Source: Aggregatibacter kilianii (lineage in GTDB: Bacteria > Pseudomonadota > Gammaproteobacteria > Enterobacterales > Pasteurellaceae). From it: 64,000 nucleotides of DNA. Each line of letters starts with the position of its first letter. Position 1 is the first letter of the stretch. Below the pieces are notes generated by a model. The model saw only the letters and a list, made by a program, of their open reading frames with translations, searched no databases and had not been told where the DNA came from. The stretch is from contig NZ_NRCJ01000001.1 in NCBI RefSeq assembly GCF_003129965.1, positions 248,001 to 312,000 on the forward strand, in the 5' to 3' direction. Shown here piece by piece: positions 9,018 to 17,004 of the stretch. A program made the position numbers and the translations under genes.

Positions 9018-9046
9018 AAAGGGTGTTTCAAACACCCTTTTGTTTT
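9018..9046 (+). terminator. Rho-independent terminator of the cit operon
   Basis: AAAGGGTGTT-TCA-AACACCCTTT followed by TGTTTTATTT, 20 bases after the transporter stop codon. Confidence 0.85.
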
Positions 9047-9183
9047 ATTTCTAAGAAATCGTTATAGTAACTTCCTTCCGTTAAGTTTCATTTCATCAGA
9101 AAAAACAACCGCACTTTCGGGGATTTTTAAGCCTTAATTAACGATTTTTCCCAACAATTGAACTCAAAATAAAGGAAAAACGA

Positions 9184-9648
9184 ATGCCTATTACGATTAG
9201 AAAAGCGCAACGCGAAGACAGCCCCAACGTCTGGCGTTTAATGCGCGAACTGGCGATTTTCGAGCGTTATATCGACAGTTTCGCCATTACGCCGGACATT
9301 GTGGAACAATGCGGATTCGACAAAAGTCCGCCGGATTTTCATTGCCTTGTGGCGGCGGACGGCGAGCACATTGCCGGCATTGCGGTGTATTATTTTCTGC
9401 CCTTCACTGCACAAAATCGCCCTGCCATCTACTTGAAAGAATTGTATGTGGACACACCTTATCGCGGGCAGCACATCGGCGAGCAATTAATGTTGGCATT
9501 GAAAGCGGAAGCCGAAGCGCATCATTGCCTGCAAATTAAATGGACGGTCGCCCCGTGGAATGAAGGCGGGAAACATTTTTACGCCAAATTGGGCGCGCAA
9601 CAAAACAACGAATGGTTAAATTACGAATGGCACATCAATTCACGTTAA
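9184..9648 (+). CDS. GNAT acetyltransferase, diamine/polyamine (SSAT)-like
   Basis: A 154-residue GNAT-fold N-acetyltransferase. Layout resembles spermidine/spermine acetyltransferases: an N-terminal LMRELAIFERYID segment, HCLVAADGEHIAGIAVYYF in the middle, the acetyl-CoA-binding stretch LKELYVDTPYRGQHIGEQLM (RGQHIG loop, residues 98-103), and a late VAPWNEGGKHFYAKLGA with the WN-x-FY pattern typical of SSAT. The substrate is not provable from sequence. AAAGGA stands 8 bases before ATG. It overlaps the next acetyltransferase by about 22 bases, forming a two-gene unit. Confidence 0.82.
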   Translation: MPITIRKAQREDSPNVWRLMRELAIFERYIDSFAITPDIVEQCGFDKSPPDFHCLVAADGEHIAGIAVYYFLPFTAQNRPAIYLKELYVDTPYRGQHIGEQLMLALKAEAEAHHCLQIKWTVAPWNEGGKHFYAKLGAQQNNEWLNYEWHINSR

Positions 9649-10151
9649 GAACACTTTCCGTCGCGGATATTCAGACGCTGAAACGCCTCGGCGAAAAAAC
9701 CTTTTTCGACACCTTTGTCGGCACCTGCAGCGACAAGGATATGCAACGTTATCTTGAGCGTAATTTCAACGTGGCGCAGCTGGAAAGCGAGTTAAATCAT
9801 CCCGGCATGCTATTTTACGGCGCGGAAAGCAGGGGTGAACTCATCGGTTACATGAAACTCAATTTTGCCGAAGCGCAAACCGAACTACAGGATCCAAGTG
9901 CGGTGGAAATTCAACGCATTTATGTGCTGGATTCCCACCATGGCACGGGCGTGGGACAGGCCTTATACCGCCAAGCGTTAACTGTTGCCGAACAACGGCA
10001 AGCCGATTATATTTGGCTCGGCGTGTGGGAACACAACCACAAAGCGCAACGCTTCTATGCAAAAAACGGCTTTGTTGTGTTTGATCAACATGTCTTTATG
10101 ATGGGCGACGAAGCACAGACAGACATTATGATGAAGAAAATATTGAAATAA
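9627..10151 (+). CDS. GNAT acetyltransferase, PaiA-like
   Basis: A 174-residue GNAT acetyltransferase. The fold is marked by VEIQRIYVLDSHHGTGVGQALY (acetyl-CoA loop HGTGVG) and LGVWEHNHKAQRFYAKNGFVVF. The ending FMMGDEAQTDIMMKKIL is the tail I associate with PaiA-like polyamine acetyltransferases. Two starts are possible inside the preceding gene: ATG 9627 (chosen) and ATG 9612 (five residues longer). Coupling to an SSAT-like neighbour strengthens the idea of polyamine or small-amine acetylation, but this remains inference. Confidence 0.8.
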   Translation: MAHQFTLRTLSVADIQTLKRLGEKTFFDTFVGTCSDKDMQRYLERNFNVAQLESELNHPGMLFYGAESRGELIGYMKLNFAEAQTELQDPSAVEIQRIYVLDSHHGTGVGQALYRQALTVAEQRQADYIWLGVWEHNHKAQRFYAKNGFVVFDQHVFMMGDEAQTDIMMKKILK

Positions 10152-10160
10152 CAAAAGCGG

Positions 10161-10180
10161 AATGAGAAGCCTCTCATTTT
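10161..10180 (+). terminator. Short hairpin terminator after the acetyltransferases
   Basis: AATGAG-AAGCCT-CTCATT followed by TTCCC; short stem and short T run, so weak on its own, backed by the stronger hairpin at 10188. Confidence 0.5.
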
Positions 10181-10187
10181 CCCAAAC

Positions 10188-10222
10188 AAAACGGCGCAGA
10201 CCTTCATGATCTGCGCCGTTTT
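10188..10222. terminator. Bidirectional terminator between acetyltransferase pair and tRNA-Leu
   Basis: AAACGGCGCAGA, a short loop, then TCTGCGCCGTTTT: a 10+ bp G/C-rich stem with A and T tracts on both sides, able to stop transcripts from either direction, including the minus-strand tRNA. Confidence 0.85.
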
Positions 10223-10227
10223 CAATT

Positions 10228-10314
10228 TGGTGTCCGCGACAGGACTTGAACCTGCACACCGGTTAGGGCATTAGGACCTGAACCTAACGTGTCTACCAAT
10301 TCCACCACACGGAC
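10228..10314 (-). tRNA. tRNA-Leu(CAG)
   Basis: Class II tRNA of 87 bases with CCA encoded (TGG at 10228-10230 on the plus strand). On the minus strand it starts GTCCGTGTGGTGGAATTGG and has the D-arm TTGGTAGACAC. The anticodon loop TTCAGGT sits between TTAGG and CCTAA, so the anticodon is CAG (plus-strand 10278-10280). A variable arm and GGTTCAAGTCC T-arm follow. The acceptor stem GTCCGTG/CGCGGAC pairs, with a G-T wobble. Confidence 0.95.
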
Positions 10315-10515
10315 TTTTTCAAGCGTTTATCACAACGCGTTAAAACGTTGCCAATTATACAGAAAAAATATCGTTAAGCAAAAAAACACTTGGCATTTTC
10401 ACCGCACTTTTTGCCATTCAATGACAATTTTTAGCAAAATATAGATTTTCCACAGTAAAACAAAAAAACGCCCCCCTTAGTGCAGAGTGTTTTACCAGTA
10501 GTTATCGGCTGAAAA

Positions 10516-10532
10516 TATGGATTTTTTAGCTA
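10516..10532 (-). promoter_or_regulatory. AraC half-site upstream of araF (with overlapping second site)
   Basis: TATGGATTTTTTAGCTA is the exact reverse of the E. coli AraC half-site consensus TAGCN7TCCATA. A second, forward TAGC...TCCATA (10527-10542, spacer six instead of seven) overlaps it by six bases, giving a palindrome-like arrangement just upstream of the CRP site. Confidence 0.75.
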
Positions 10533-10543
10533 TAAATCCATAG

Positions 10544-10559
10544 TGTGATCACGATCAAA
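10544..10559 (+). promoter_or_regulatory. CRP site upstream of araF
   Basis: TGTGATCACGATCAAA against consensus TGTGAN6TCACA: 9 of 10 fixed bases match. It lies directly next to the AraC site, fitting joint control by arabinose and cAMP. Confidence 0.75.
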
Positions 10560-10672
10560 TTTTTTTCTGAATAAACCTTATAGGATGAATTTTGCCGTAA
10601 AAGCAAATCTCATCATCAATAGTTATATTTTATTGATTAATCTAAAGAATTTATTTTCAAAGGGGCGTCAGT

Positions 10673-11686
10673 ATGAAATTAACGAAAAGAACTTTCCTTA
10701 AATCTTTGGTTGCAACATCTGTCTTTTTTGCTGCCGGACTTCATTCAAACTTAGTATATTCCAGCTCTTCCGAGCCAATTAAATTGGGCTATTTGGTCAA
10801 ACAACCGGAAGAGCCATGGTTCCAAACGGAATGGGCGTTTGCCGATAAAGCCGCAAAAGATCTCGGCGATGTACAAATCATTAAAATGGCGATACCGGAC
10901 GGCGAAAAAACGTTGAATGCCATTGATAACCTGGCTGCCAGCGGTGCAAAAGGCTTTGTGATTTGTACACCGGATCCGCGTTTAGGTCCTGCCATTATGG
11001 CGAAAGCCCGTTCCTATGATTTGAAAGTAATTGCCGTTGACGACCAATTTTTAAATGCTGCCGGCGAACCAATGACGAAAGTGCCTTTAATTATGATGGC
11101 GGCGACGGAAATCGGTGAGCGTCAAGGACAGGAATTGTATAAAGAAATGCAAAATCGGGGTTGGGATGTGAAAGATACTGCCGTGTTGGCTATTACCGCC
11201 GATGAACTGGATACCGCCCGCAGACGTACCGAAGGCTCCATTTCAGCACTGATCAAAGCCGGCTTCCCGGAAAAACAAATCTATAAATCTCCGACCAAGA
11301 GTAACGATATTCCGGGCGCGTTAGATGCGGCTAACTCTATGTTGGTTCAACATCCTGAGGTGAAACATTGGTTGATTGTCGGCATGAACGACAATACGGT
11401 GCTGGGTGGCGTACGTGCCACGGAAGGACAAGGTTTCAAACCGGAAAATGTGGTGGGTATCGGCATTAACGGTGTGGATGCGGTAAACGAACTTTCCAAA
11501 CCGAATGCCACCGGCTTCTTGGGGTCGCTATTGCCAAGCCCGGACGTTCACGGTTATCGCAGCACCGAAATGTTATATAAATGGGTGAAAGACGGTATTG
11601 AGCCTGAAAAATACGTTGCGGTAAAAGATGTTGTCCTGTTAAAACGTGATAACTTCAAAGAAGAACTCGCGAAAAAAGGCTTGTAA
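10673..11686 (+). CDS. araF: L-arabinose-binding periplasmic protein
   Basis: Periplasmic receptor of the high-affinity arabinose ABC importer. It has 337 residues. The signal peptide has basic residues (KLTKRTFLKSL) and a hydrophobic core ending near residue 30 at VYSSS. The mature part begins IKLGYLVKQPEEPWFQTEW and is strikingly like E. coli AraF throughout: IPDGEKTLNAIDNLAASGAK, VICTPDPRLGPAIMAKAR, VGMNDNTVLGGVRATEGQGF and LLPSPDVHGYRS. The leader contains KRTFLK, reminiscent of a Tat motif but with a single arginine, so Sec export is more likely. GGGGCG precedes the ATG. Confidence 0.96.
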   Translation: MKLTKRTFLKSLVATSVFFAAGLHSNLVYSSSSEPIKLGYLVKQPEEPWFQTEWAFADKAAKDLGDVQIIKMAIPDGEKTLNAIDNLAASGAKGFVICTPDPRLGPAIMAKARSYDLKVIAVDDQFLNAAGEPMTKVPLIMMAATEIGERQGQELYKEMQNRGWDVKDTAVLAITADELDTARRRTEGSISALIKAGFPEKQIYKSPTKSNDIPGALDAANSMLVQHPEVKHWLIVGMNDNTVLGGVRATEGQGFKPENVVGIGINGVDAVNELSKPNATGFLGSLLPSPDVHGYRSTEMLYKWVKDGIEPEKYVAVKDVVLLKRDNFKEELAKKGL

Positions 11687-11769
11687 CCACCACATTGTCC
11701 TTATTGTTGGTATTCGATTTATCGAATACCAACATCCCATCCAAAATCATCTGAAAAGAGGTGCGCAAT

Positions 11770-13272
11770 ATGCAGATTCCCTATTTAGAGTTTGACGATA
11801 TCAGCAAAACCTTTCCCGGCGTTAAGGCCTTACAGCACGTCTCATTTAAATGCTATGAAGGTAAAGTCCATGCATTAATGGGGGAAAATGGCGCGGGTAA
11901 ATCCACACTGCTCAAAATTTTAAGCGGCAACTATCTGCCGACGGAAGGCAAATTGTCTATCGGCGGACGAATGATGACCTTCAAAAACACAAAAGAGGCC
12001 CTGCTTGCCGGCATTGCGATTATTTATCAGGAACTCAATATCGTGCCGGAAATGACCGTTGCCGAAAATCTTTGTCTGGGTCAACTACCGAATGCATTCG
12101 GTGTGGTGGATAAAAAGGAATTAATCGCCAGAACGCAACGTTATTTAGATAAATTGGAACTGAATATCTCGCCGAATACGCCATTAAAAGAACTTTCTAT
12201 CGGGCAATGGCAAATGATTGAAATCGCCAAAGCGTTAAGTCGCGGCGCCAAAATTATCGCCTTTGACGAACCGACCAGTAGTCTTTCTGCCCCGGAAATT
12301 GAAAAATTATTTACCGTCATCAATGAATTAAGACAAGAAGGCAAAGTGATTCTTTATGTTTCTCACCGCATGGAAGAAATTTTCCGTATCAGCGATGAAA
12401 TCACCGTACTGAAAGACGGGCAATTTGTGGAAACCTTCTCCGATTTAAGCAAAATTGATAACGACGTGCTTGTACGAAGCATGGTGGGTAGAAATCTCGG
12501 CGATATTTATAACTACCGCCCACGTGAGATTGGAAAAACGCGGTTAAAAACCACCGCACTTTCCGGCACCAAACTGAAGGGCAATTTTAATTTGGAAGTG
12601 CGTGCAGGTGAGATTCTAGGATTATTTGGTTTGGTCGGCGCCGGCCGTTCCGAATTACTCAAAGTCATTTTCGGGGCGGATCCAATGAGCGCCGGCACTA
12701 TTGAATTAGATGGCACCCCCGTCAAAATCAATAAACCAAAAGATGCCATTGAACAAGGTATCGTGCTTTGCCCTGAAGATCGTAAAAAAGAAGGCATCAT
12801 TCCAACTGCCTCTGTAGGAGAAAACATCAATATCAGTGCCCGTCGTTCCCATAATTTCTTGAAATTCGTCATTAACGAAAAATGGGAAAAGGAAAATGCG
12901 GAAAAACAACGTCACCAAATGAACGTAAAAACACCGTCCATTGAACAACTCATTGTTAACTTATCCGGTGGTAATCAACAAAAAGCCATTCTCGGGCGTT
13001 GGTTGTCAGAAGACATTAAAGTCTTGTTACTGGACGAACCGACACGTGGGATCGACGTAGGCGCAAAATCCGAAATCTATGACTTAATTTTCAAATTAGC
13101 CGATGAAAAACTGGCAATTATTGTGGTTTCCAGTGACTTACCGGAGGTCATCGGACTGTCGGATCGCATTATGGTGATGCGTGCCCAACAAATTATGGGC
13201 ATCGTAGAACGGCAGGACGCCACCGAAGAGAATATCTTGAAGCTGGCAATGGTCGAAAGCAAAGCCGCTTAA
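11770..13272 (+). CDS. araG: L-arabinose ABC importer, ATP-binding subunit
   Basis: A 500-residue double ATPase of the carbohydrate-uptake-1 type. The first half has Walker [10 protein letters not shown] (near residue 37), signature LSIGQWQM and Walker [11 protein letters not shown]. The second half has a degenerate Walker A (GLVGAGRSE), signature LSGGNQQKA and Walker [13 protein letters not shown]. The degenerate second P-loop is normal for this family. ATG 11770 is chosen because AAGAGG is spaced about 8 bases from it; a GTG at 11761 abuts the Shine-Dalgarno sequence. It lies 83 bases after araF and 30 before araH. Confidence 0.95.
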   Translation: MQIPYLEFDDISKTFPGVKALQHVSFKCYEGKVHALMGENGAGKSTLLKILSGNYLPTEGKLSIGGRMMTFKNTKEALLAGIAIIYQELNIVPEMTVAENLCLGQLPNAFGVVDKKELIARTQRYLDKLELNISPNTPLKELSIGQWQMIEIAKALSRGAKIIAFDEPTSSLSAPEIEKLFTVINELRQEGKVILYVSHRMEEIFRISDEITVLKDGQFVETFSDLSKIDNDVLVRSMVGRNLGDIYNYRPREIGKTRLKTTALSGTKLKGNFNLEVRAGEILGLFGLVGAGRSELLKVIFGADPMSAGTIELDGTPVKINKPKDAIEQGIVLCPEDRKKEGIIPTASVGENINISARRSHNFLKFVINEKWEKENAEKQRHQMNVKTPSIEQLIVNLSGGNQQKAILGRWLSEDIKVLLLDEPTRGIDVGAKSEIYDLIFKLADEKLAIIVVSSDLPEVIGLSDRIMVMRAQQIMGIVERQDATEENILKLAMVESKAA

Positions 13273-13302
13273 TTTATAAACGTTTTATTTGGGAGATGTC
13301 AT

Positions 13303-14277
13303 ATGAGCACAGCAAAATCAACAGACAAACACGATGTCAGCGTATTAAATAAGATCTGGAACTCTTATGGAATGCTGCTGATTTTCTTTGTGATTTTTGT
13401 CGCTTCCTGTATTTTTATTCCGAATTTTGCCACCGTCATCAACATGAAGGGGTTGGGGCTGGCAATCTCGATGAGCGGCATGGTTGCGTGCGGAATGTTA
13501 TTCTGTCTTGCCGCCGGTGAAATTGACCTATCTGTGGCTTCCGTTATCGCCTGCGCGGGCGTGGTCACCGCTGTGGTATTAAACCAAACACAAAATATTT
13601 TCTTCGGTGTTTCCGCAGGTCTTGGTTTAGGTGCATTAATCGGTTTAATCAATGGCTTGGTCATTGCCAAACTGAAAATCAATTCCCTCATTACGACCCT
13701 TGCCACCATGCAGATCGCGCGCGGTTTAGGTTACATTATCTCGGACGGTAAAGCGGTCGGAATCACCACCGAAGAATTCTTTGACATTGGTTATGAATCC
13801 GTGCTCGGCATTCCGCTACCGATTATCTTCACCATCATTTGTATCGCCATTTTCGGTTTCCTTTTAAGCAAAACTACCTATGGACGTAACACCTTAGCCA
13901 TCGGCGGTAATGAAGAAGCCTCCCGTTTGGCGGGGATTAACGTCGATCGCACCAAATTGATTATTTTTGTGGTGTCAGGTTTAGTCTCCGCACTCGCCGG
14001 CGTCATTCTTGCCGCACGGATGACCAGTGGACAACCGATGACCTCTATCGGATTTGAATTGGTTGCCATCTCGGCTTGTGTACTTGGCGGCGTTTCTTTA
14101 AACGGGGGCGTGGCAAAAATTTCCTTTATTATTGCCGGGGTGTTGATTTTGGGAACAATTGAGAACGCGATGAACTTATTAAATATCTCGCCGTTTGCAC
14201 AGTATGTGGTGCGTGGATTAATTTTGCTTATCGCGGTAATTTTTGATAAATATAAACAGAAATTTATCAAAGCATAG
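13303..14277 (+). CDS. araH: L-arabinose ABC importer, permease subunit
   Basis: A 324-residue inner-membrane permease with eight or more hydrophobic segments. It carries signatures of the sugar-ABC permease family: LAAGEIDLSVASVIACAGVV near 65, GLINGLVIAKLKINSLITTLATMQIARG near 110, AIGGNEEASRLAGINVDRTK near 200 and ISACVLGGVSLNGGVAKI near 260. GGGAGA lies before ATG. It works with AraF and AraG, encoded directly upstream; araC follows 10 bases after its stop, so the regulator is probably on the same transcript. Confidence 0.95.
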   Translation: MSTAKSTDKHDVSVLNKIWNSYGMLLIFFVIFVASCIFIPNFATVINMKGLGLAISMSGMVACGMLFCLAAGEIDLSVASVIACAGVVTAVVLNQTQNIFFGVSAGLGLGALIGLINGLVIAKLKINSLITTLATMQIARGLGYIISDGKAVGITTEEFFDIGYESVLGIPLPIIFTIICIAIFGFLLSKTTYGRNTLAIGGNEEASRLAGINVDRTKLIIFVVSGLVSALAGVILAARMTSGQPMTSIGFELVAISACVLGGVSLNGGVAKISFIIAGVLILGTIENAMNLLNISPFAQYVVRGLILLIAVIFDKYKQKFIKA

Positions 14278-14287
14278 TAATGTCAAT

Positions 14288-15142
14288 ATGAAACAACATG
14301 AGATGAATAAGCAACCCAACCCGCTACTTCCCGGCTACAATTTTGGCGCTTATCTGGTGGCGGGTTGTACCCCAATCAAAAAAGGCGAAGAACTGGATTT
14401 TGCCATTAATCGCCCAAACGGTATGAAAGGTTACATTATTAATCTCACCATTAAAGGTCAAGGCACGATTTTCAGCGGAAAAAGTGCCTTTGATTGTTCT
14501 GTCGGCGACTTATTGCTATTTCCGCCCAATGCCGTGCATTACTACCATCGTGCCGATAATGCCAACGAATGGCATCACCAATGGATCTATTTTCGTCCCC
14601 GCGCCCTCTGGTTGGACTGGTTAAACTGGACGGACACCTTTCATCATGTAGGCAGGCTAACCATACCCGGACCACAAACTTATCAGGAAATTCTTTCGCT
14701 ATTTCAACAAATTGAGCGGGAATATAACTCAGGCGATTTATTCAGTGAAGCCATGTCCATGTGTTTGTTGGAACAACTGCTCATCAAATGCTTCAAGCTG
14801 GATCCGTCAAACAAGCAACGTATGTTAGATACCCGTATTCTCTCCACCTGCCATTTCATTACCGATAATTTAGATAAAAATCATAAAATTGCGGATATCG
14901 CCGCACACATTCACATGTCTCCCTCACGTCTGGCACACTTATTTGCCAAACAAATCGGCACGGGAATCATCAAATGGCGGGAAGAACAACGCATGATTAA
15001 AGCTCAACATCTACTCCACACATCCGGCGCACCGATTTACCATATCGCCCGTCAACTCGGTTACGATGATCAACTGTATTTTTCCCGTTTATTTAAACGC
15101 TACACCGGATTAAATCCATCGGAATACCGCAATTCCAGATAA
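14288..15142 (+). CDS. araC: Arabinose operon regulator AraC
   Basis: Arabinose-responsive activator/repressor. It has 284 residues. The N-terminal half is the arabinose-binding and dimerisation domain, close to E. coli AraC: PLLPGYNFGAYLVAGCTPI, NRPNGMKGYIINLTIKGQGT, LLLFPPNAVHYYH, WIYFRPRALWLDWLNW. The C-terminal half has two helix-turn-helix units: IADIAAHIHMSPSRLAHLFAK and IYHIARQLGYDDQLYFSRLF, ending GLNPSEYRNSR. Start ATG 14288 is chosen on homology; a longer frame would begin inside araH. In E. coli araC is divergent from araBAD; here it sits at the end of the transporter operon, upstream of the kinase and isomerase genes. Confidence 0.95.
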   Translation: MKQHEMNKQPNPLLPGYNFGAYLVAGCTPIKKGEELDFAINRPNGMKGYIINLTIKGQGTIFSGKSAFDCSVGDLLLFPPNAVHYYHRADNANEWHHQWIYFRPRALWLDWLNWTDTFHHVGRLTIPGPQTYQEILSLFQQIEREYNSGDLFSEAMSMCLLEQLLIKCFKLDPSNKQRMLDTRILSTCHFITDNLDKNHKIADIAAHIHMSPSRLAHLFAKQIGTGIIKWREEQRMIKAQHLLHTSGAPIYHIARQLGYDDQLYFSRLFKRYTGLNPSEYRNSR

Positions 15143-15250
15143 GAATCCTCTTGATTTATAAAATAAAATAATTTCATCTTTTGATATTATCCAACGTCAA
15201 TTATTTTTCTTACTCCTAAAAGGATGCTCTACTTCACAGATTAAAAAGCG

Positions 15251-15288
15251 TAGCTATTTTATCCATATATATAGCCTTTTACGCTCTA
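15251..15288 (+). promoter_or_regulatory. araI1-araI2 AraC sites before the ribulokinase gene
   Basis: I1 is TAGCTATTTTATCCATA at 15251-15267, an exact fit to TAGCN7TCCATA and nearly identical to the E. coli araI1 site. I2 is TAGCCTTTTACGCTCTA at 15272-15288, strong only in its TAGC half, as in E. coli. The two start 21 bases apart, two helical turns, the same offset as in E. coli, and I2 overlaps the -35 box. Confidence 0.85.
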
Positions 15289-15315
15289 ACATCTTTTATG
15301 AAGCGCGATTACTAT
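15286..15315 (+). promoter_or_regulatory. pBAD-like promoter
   Basis: -35 CTAACA (15286-15291), 18-base spacer, -10 TACTAT (15310-15315). E. coli pBAD, as I recall it, has CTGACG, 18 bases and TACTGT in the same relation to I2. The weak -35 fits dependence on AraC. Confidence 0.75.
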
Positions 15316-15373
15316 TTCCTCTGATTTCACGTCATTGGCATAACGTATTCTCTAAAATTATTCAGGAGGAAAT

Positions 15374-16975
15374 ATGCAGTCAAACAAAGATCTCATCCTC
15401 AACGGCAACATTTCTATCGGCATTGAATTTGGATCCACCCGAATAAAAGCGGTGCTTATCGATCCGCTAGGTAATATTCTGGCAAGCGGCGGATTTAACT
15501 GGGAAAATCAGTTGGTTGACGGTATTTGGACTTACTCGCAGGAAGCCATTTGGCAAGGATTGCAAAATGCTTATCAAGCGTTGGCACAATCGGTAAAAGA
15601 AAAATACGGCGTCCCTATTATCACAGCGCAAGCCATTGGGTTCAGCGGTATGATGCATGGCTACATTCCTTTCGATAGTCAAAAAAATCAACTCGTGCCG
15701 TTTCGGACCTGGCGCAACAACTTCACAGAAAATTCATCAAAAAAACTGACCGCACTTTTTCACTACAATATCCCGCAACGCTGGAGTATCGCCCATCTTT
15801 ACCAAGCCATTCTGAATGAGGAAAAACACGTTGAGCAAATTGATTATCTCACCACATTAAGTGGCTATGTGCATTGGATGTTAAGCGGCGAAAAAGTGCT
15901 TGGTATCGGAGAAGCCTCCGGTATGTTCCCAATCGATCAACAAACACAATCCTATGATACGTCGATGTTAAATGCCTTCGATCAGCTGATTGCAGAAAAA
16001 TACTACCCTTGGAAAATTGCCGATATTCTGCCAAAAGTGTTACCTGCAGGAAAATGTGCCGGTTATTTAACGGAAGAAGGCGCCCGATTATTGGATCCAA
16101 GCGGACAACTACAAGCAGGAATCAAAATGTGTCCGCCGGAAGGCGATGCCGGGACAGGCATGGTCGCCACCAACAGCATTAAGGCAACCACCGGCAATAT
16201 TTCCGCCGGCACTTCCGCCTTTGCCATGATTGTATTGGAAAAAATGCTTTCCAAAGTCTATGAACAGCTCGATATGGTAACCACGCCGGACGGTAAATTA
16301 GTGGCAATGGCGCATGCTAATAATTGCAGCACGGACATTAATGCCTGGGTGCAGATTTTCAGTGAATGCCTAACGTTATTCGGTATCAAACAAAATACGG
16401 ATAACCTTTATGAAACCCTTTTCCGACATGCACTAAATGGTGATGAAAACTGCGGCAATTTGCTCTCCTATGGATTTTATTCGGGAGAGCACGGCGTAGG
16501 TTTAGCAGAAGGTTGCCCATTATTTATTCACCCAACAGGCAGTCAATTTAATCTTGCCAACCTGATTCGCATGCTTCTGTACAGTGCGTTCGGTGCAATG
16601 AAACTCGGCATGGATATTCTGATGAACGAAGAAAAAGTCGCGATAACACAAATTCTGGCGCACGGCGGTATTTTCAAAACCCCAAATGTCGCCTCGAAAA
16701 TCCTTGCCTCTGCGTTGGATGTACCTATTGCCGTCATGGATACGGCTTCCGAAGGCGGAGCCTGGGGTATTGCTTTACTTGCTAATTACCTGGCATACGC
16801 ACCAAAGCAATCCCTAGAACAATACCTGCAAGAAACAATCTTTAAAAACACCGCACTTTCGATTAGCGACCCTGAGCCATCAATGAAACAGGGATATGCA
16901 CAATTCATACAACGCTACAAACAAGGCATTCCGATTGCGAAAGCGGCGGCGGAATTTGGTTCAAATAAACACTAA
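15374..16975 (+). CDS. FGGY-family sugar kinase, probable L-ribulokinase (non-enterobacterial type)
   Basis: Presumed to phosphorylate L-ribulose made by AraA. It has 533 residues of the FGGY kinase family: ATP-site start IGIEFGSTRIKAVLIDPLG near residue 15, GFSGMMHGYIPF, a long CPPEGDAGTGMVATNSI segment near 255, and AHGGIFKTPNVASKI plus AVMDTASEGGAWGIALLANY at the C terminus. It is not close to E. coli AraB, which starts IAIGLDFGSDSVRALAVD and has a different insertion pattern. It looks like the kinase type I recall in Bacteroides and Clostridium arabinose operons. AGGAGG precedes ATG. AraC sites upstream and araA 29 bases downstream support the role; xylulokinase activity cannot be excluded. 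Confidence 0.82.
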   Translation: MQSNKDLILNGNISIGIEFGSTRIKAVLIDPLGNILASGGFNWENQLVDGIWTYSQEAIWQGLQNAYQALAQSVKEKYGVPIITAQAIGFSGMMHGYIPFDSQKNQLVPFRTWRNNFTENSSKKLTALFHYNIPQRWSIAHLYQAILNEEKHVEQIDYLTTLSGYVHWMLSGEKVLGIGEASGMFPIDQQTQSYDTSMLNAFDQLIAEKYYPWKIADILPKVLPAGKCAGYLTEEGARLLDPSGQLQAGIKMCPPEGDAGTGMVATNSIKATTGNISAGTSAFAMIVLEKMLSKVYEQLDMVTTPDGKLVAMAHANNCSTDINAWVQIFSECLTLFGIKQNTDNLYETLFRHALNGDENCGNLLSYGFYSGEHGVGLAEGCPLFIHPTGSQFNLANLIRMLLYSAFGAMKLGMDILMNEEKVAITQILAHGGIFKTPNVASKILASALDVPIAVMDTASEGGAWGIALLANYLAYAPKQSLEQYLQETIFKNTALSISDPEPSMKQGYAQFIQRYKQGIPIAKAAAEFGSNKH

Positions 16976-17004
16976 ATGTATTCAATCCACACAAGGAGTT
17001 ACAC

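Larger units (their letters stand above)
10315..10672 (+). promoter_or_regulatory. Gene-free region holding the araFGH control sites
   Basis: 358 bases between the tRNA and araF. Contents seen: an A+T-rich tRNA upstream region with one uptake signal (near 10402), the AraC half-site at 10516-10532, a CRP site at 10544-10559, and an A+T-rich leader to the araF start with a possible -10 TATAGG near 10580. No gene is apparent. Confidence 0.6.

Noticed and set aside
10673-10780. Twin-arginine export of AraF
   Set aside because: The leader has KRTFLK after the start, but only one arginine and a strongly hydrophobic core, so Sec export is more likely.
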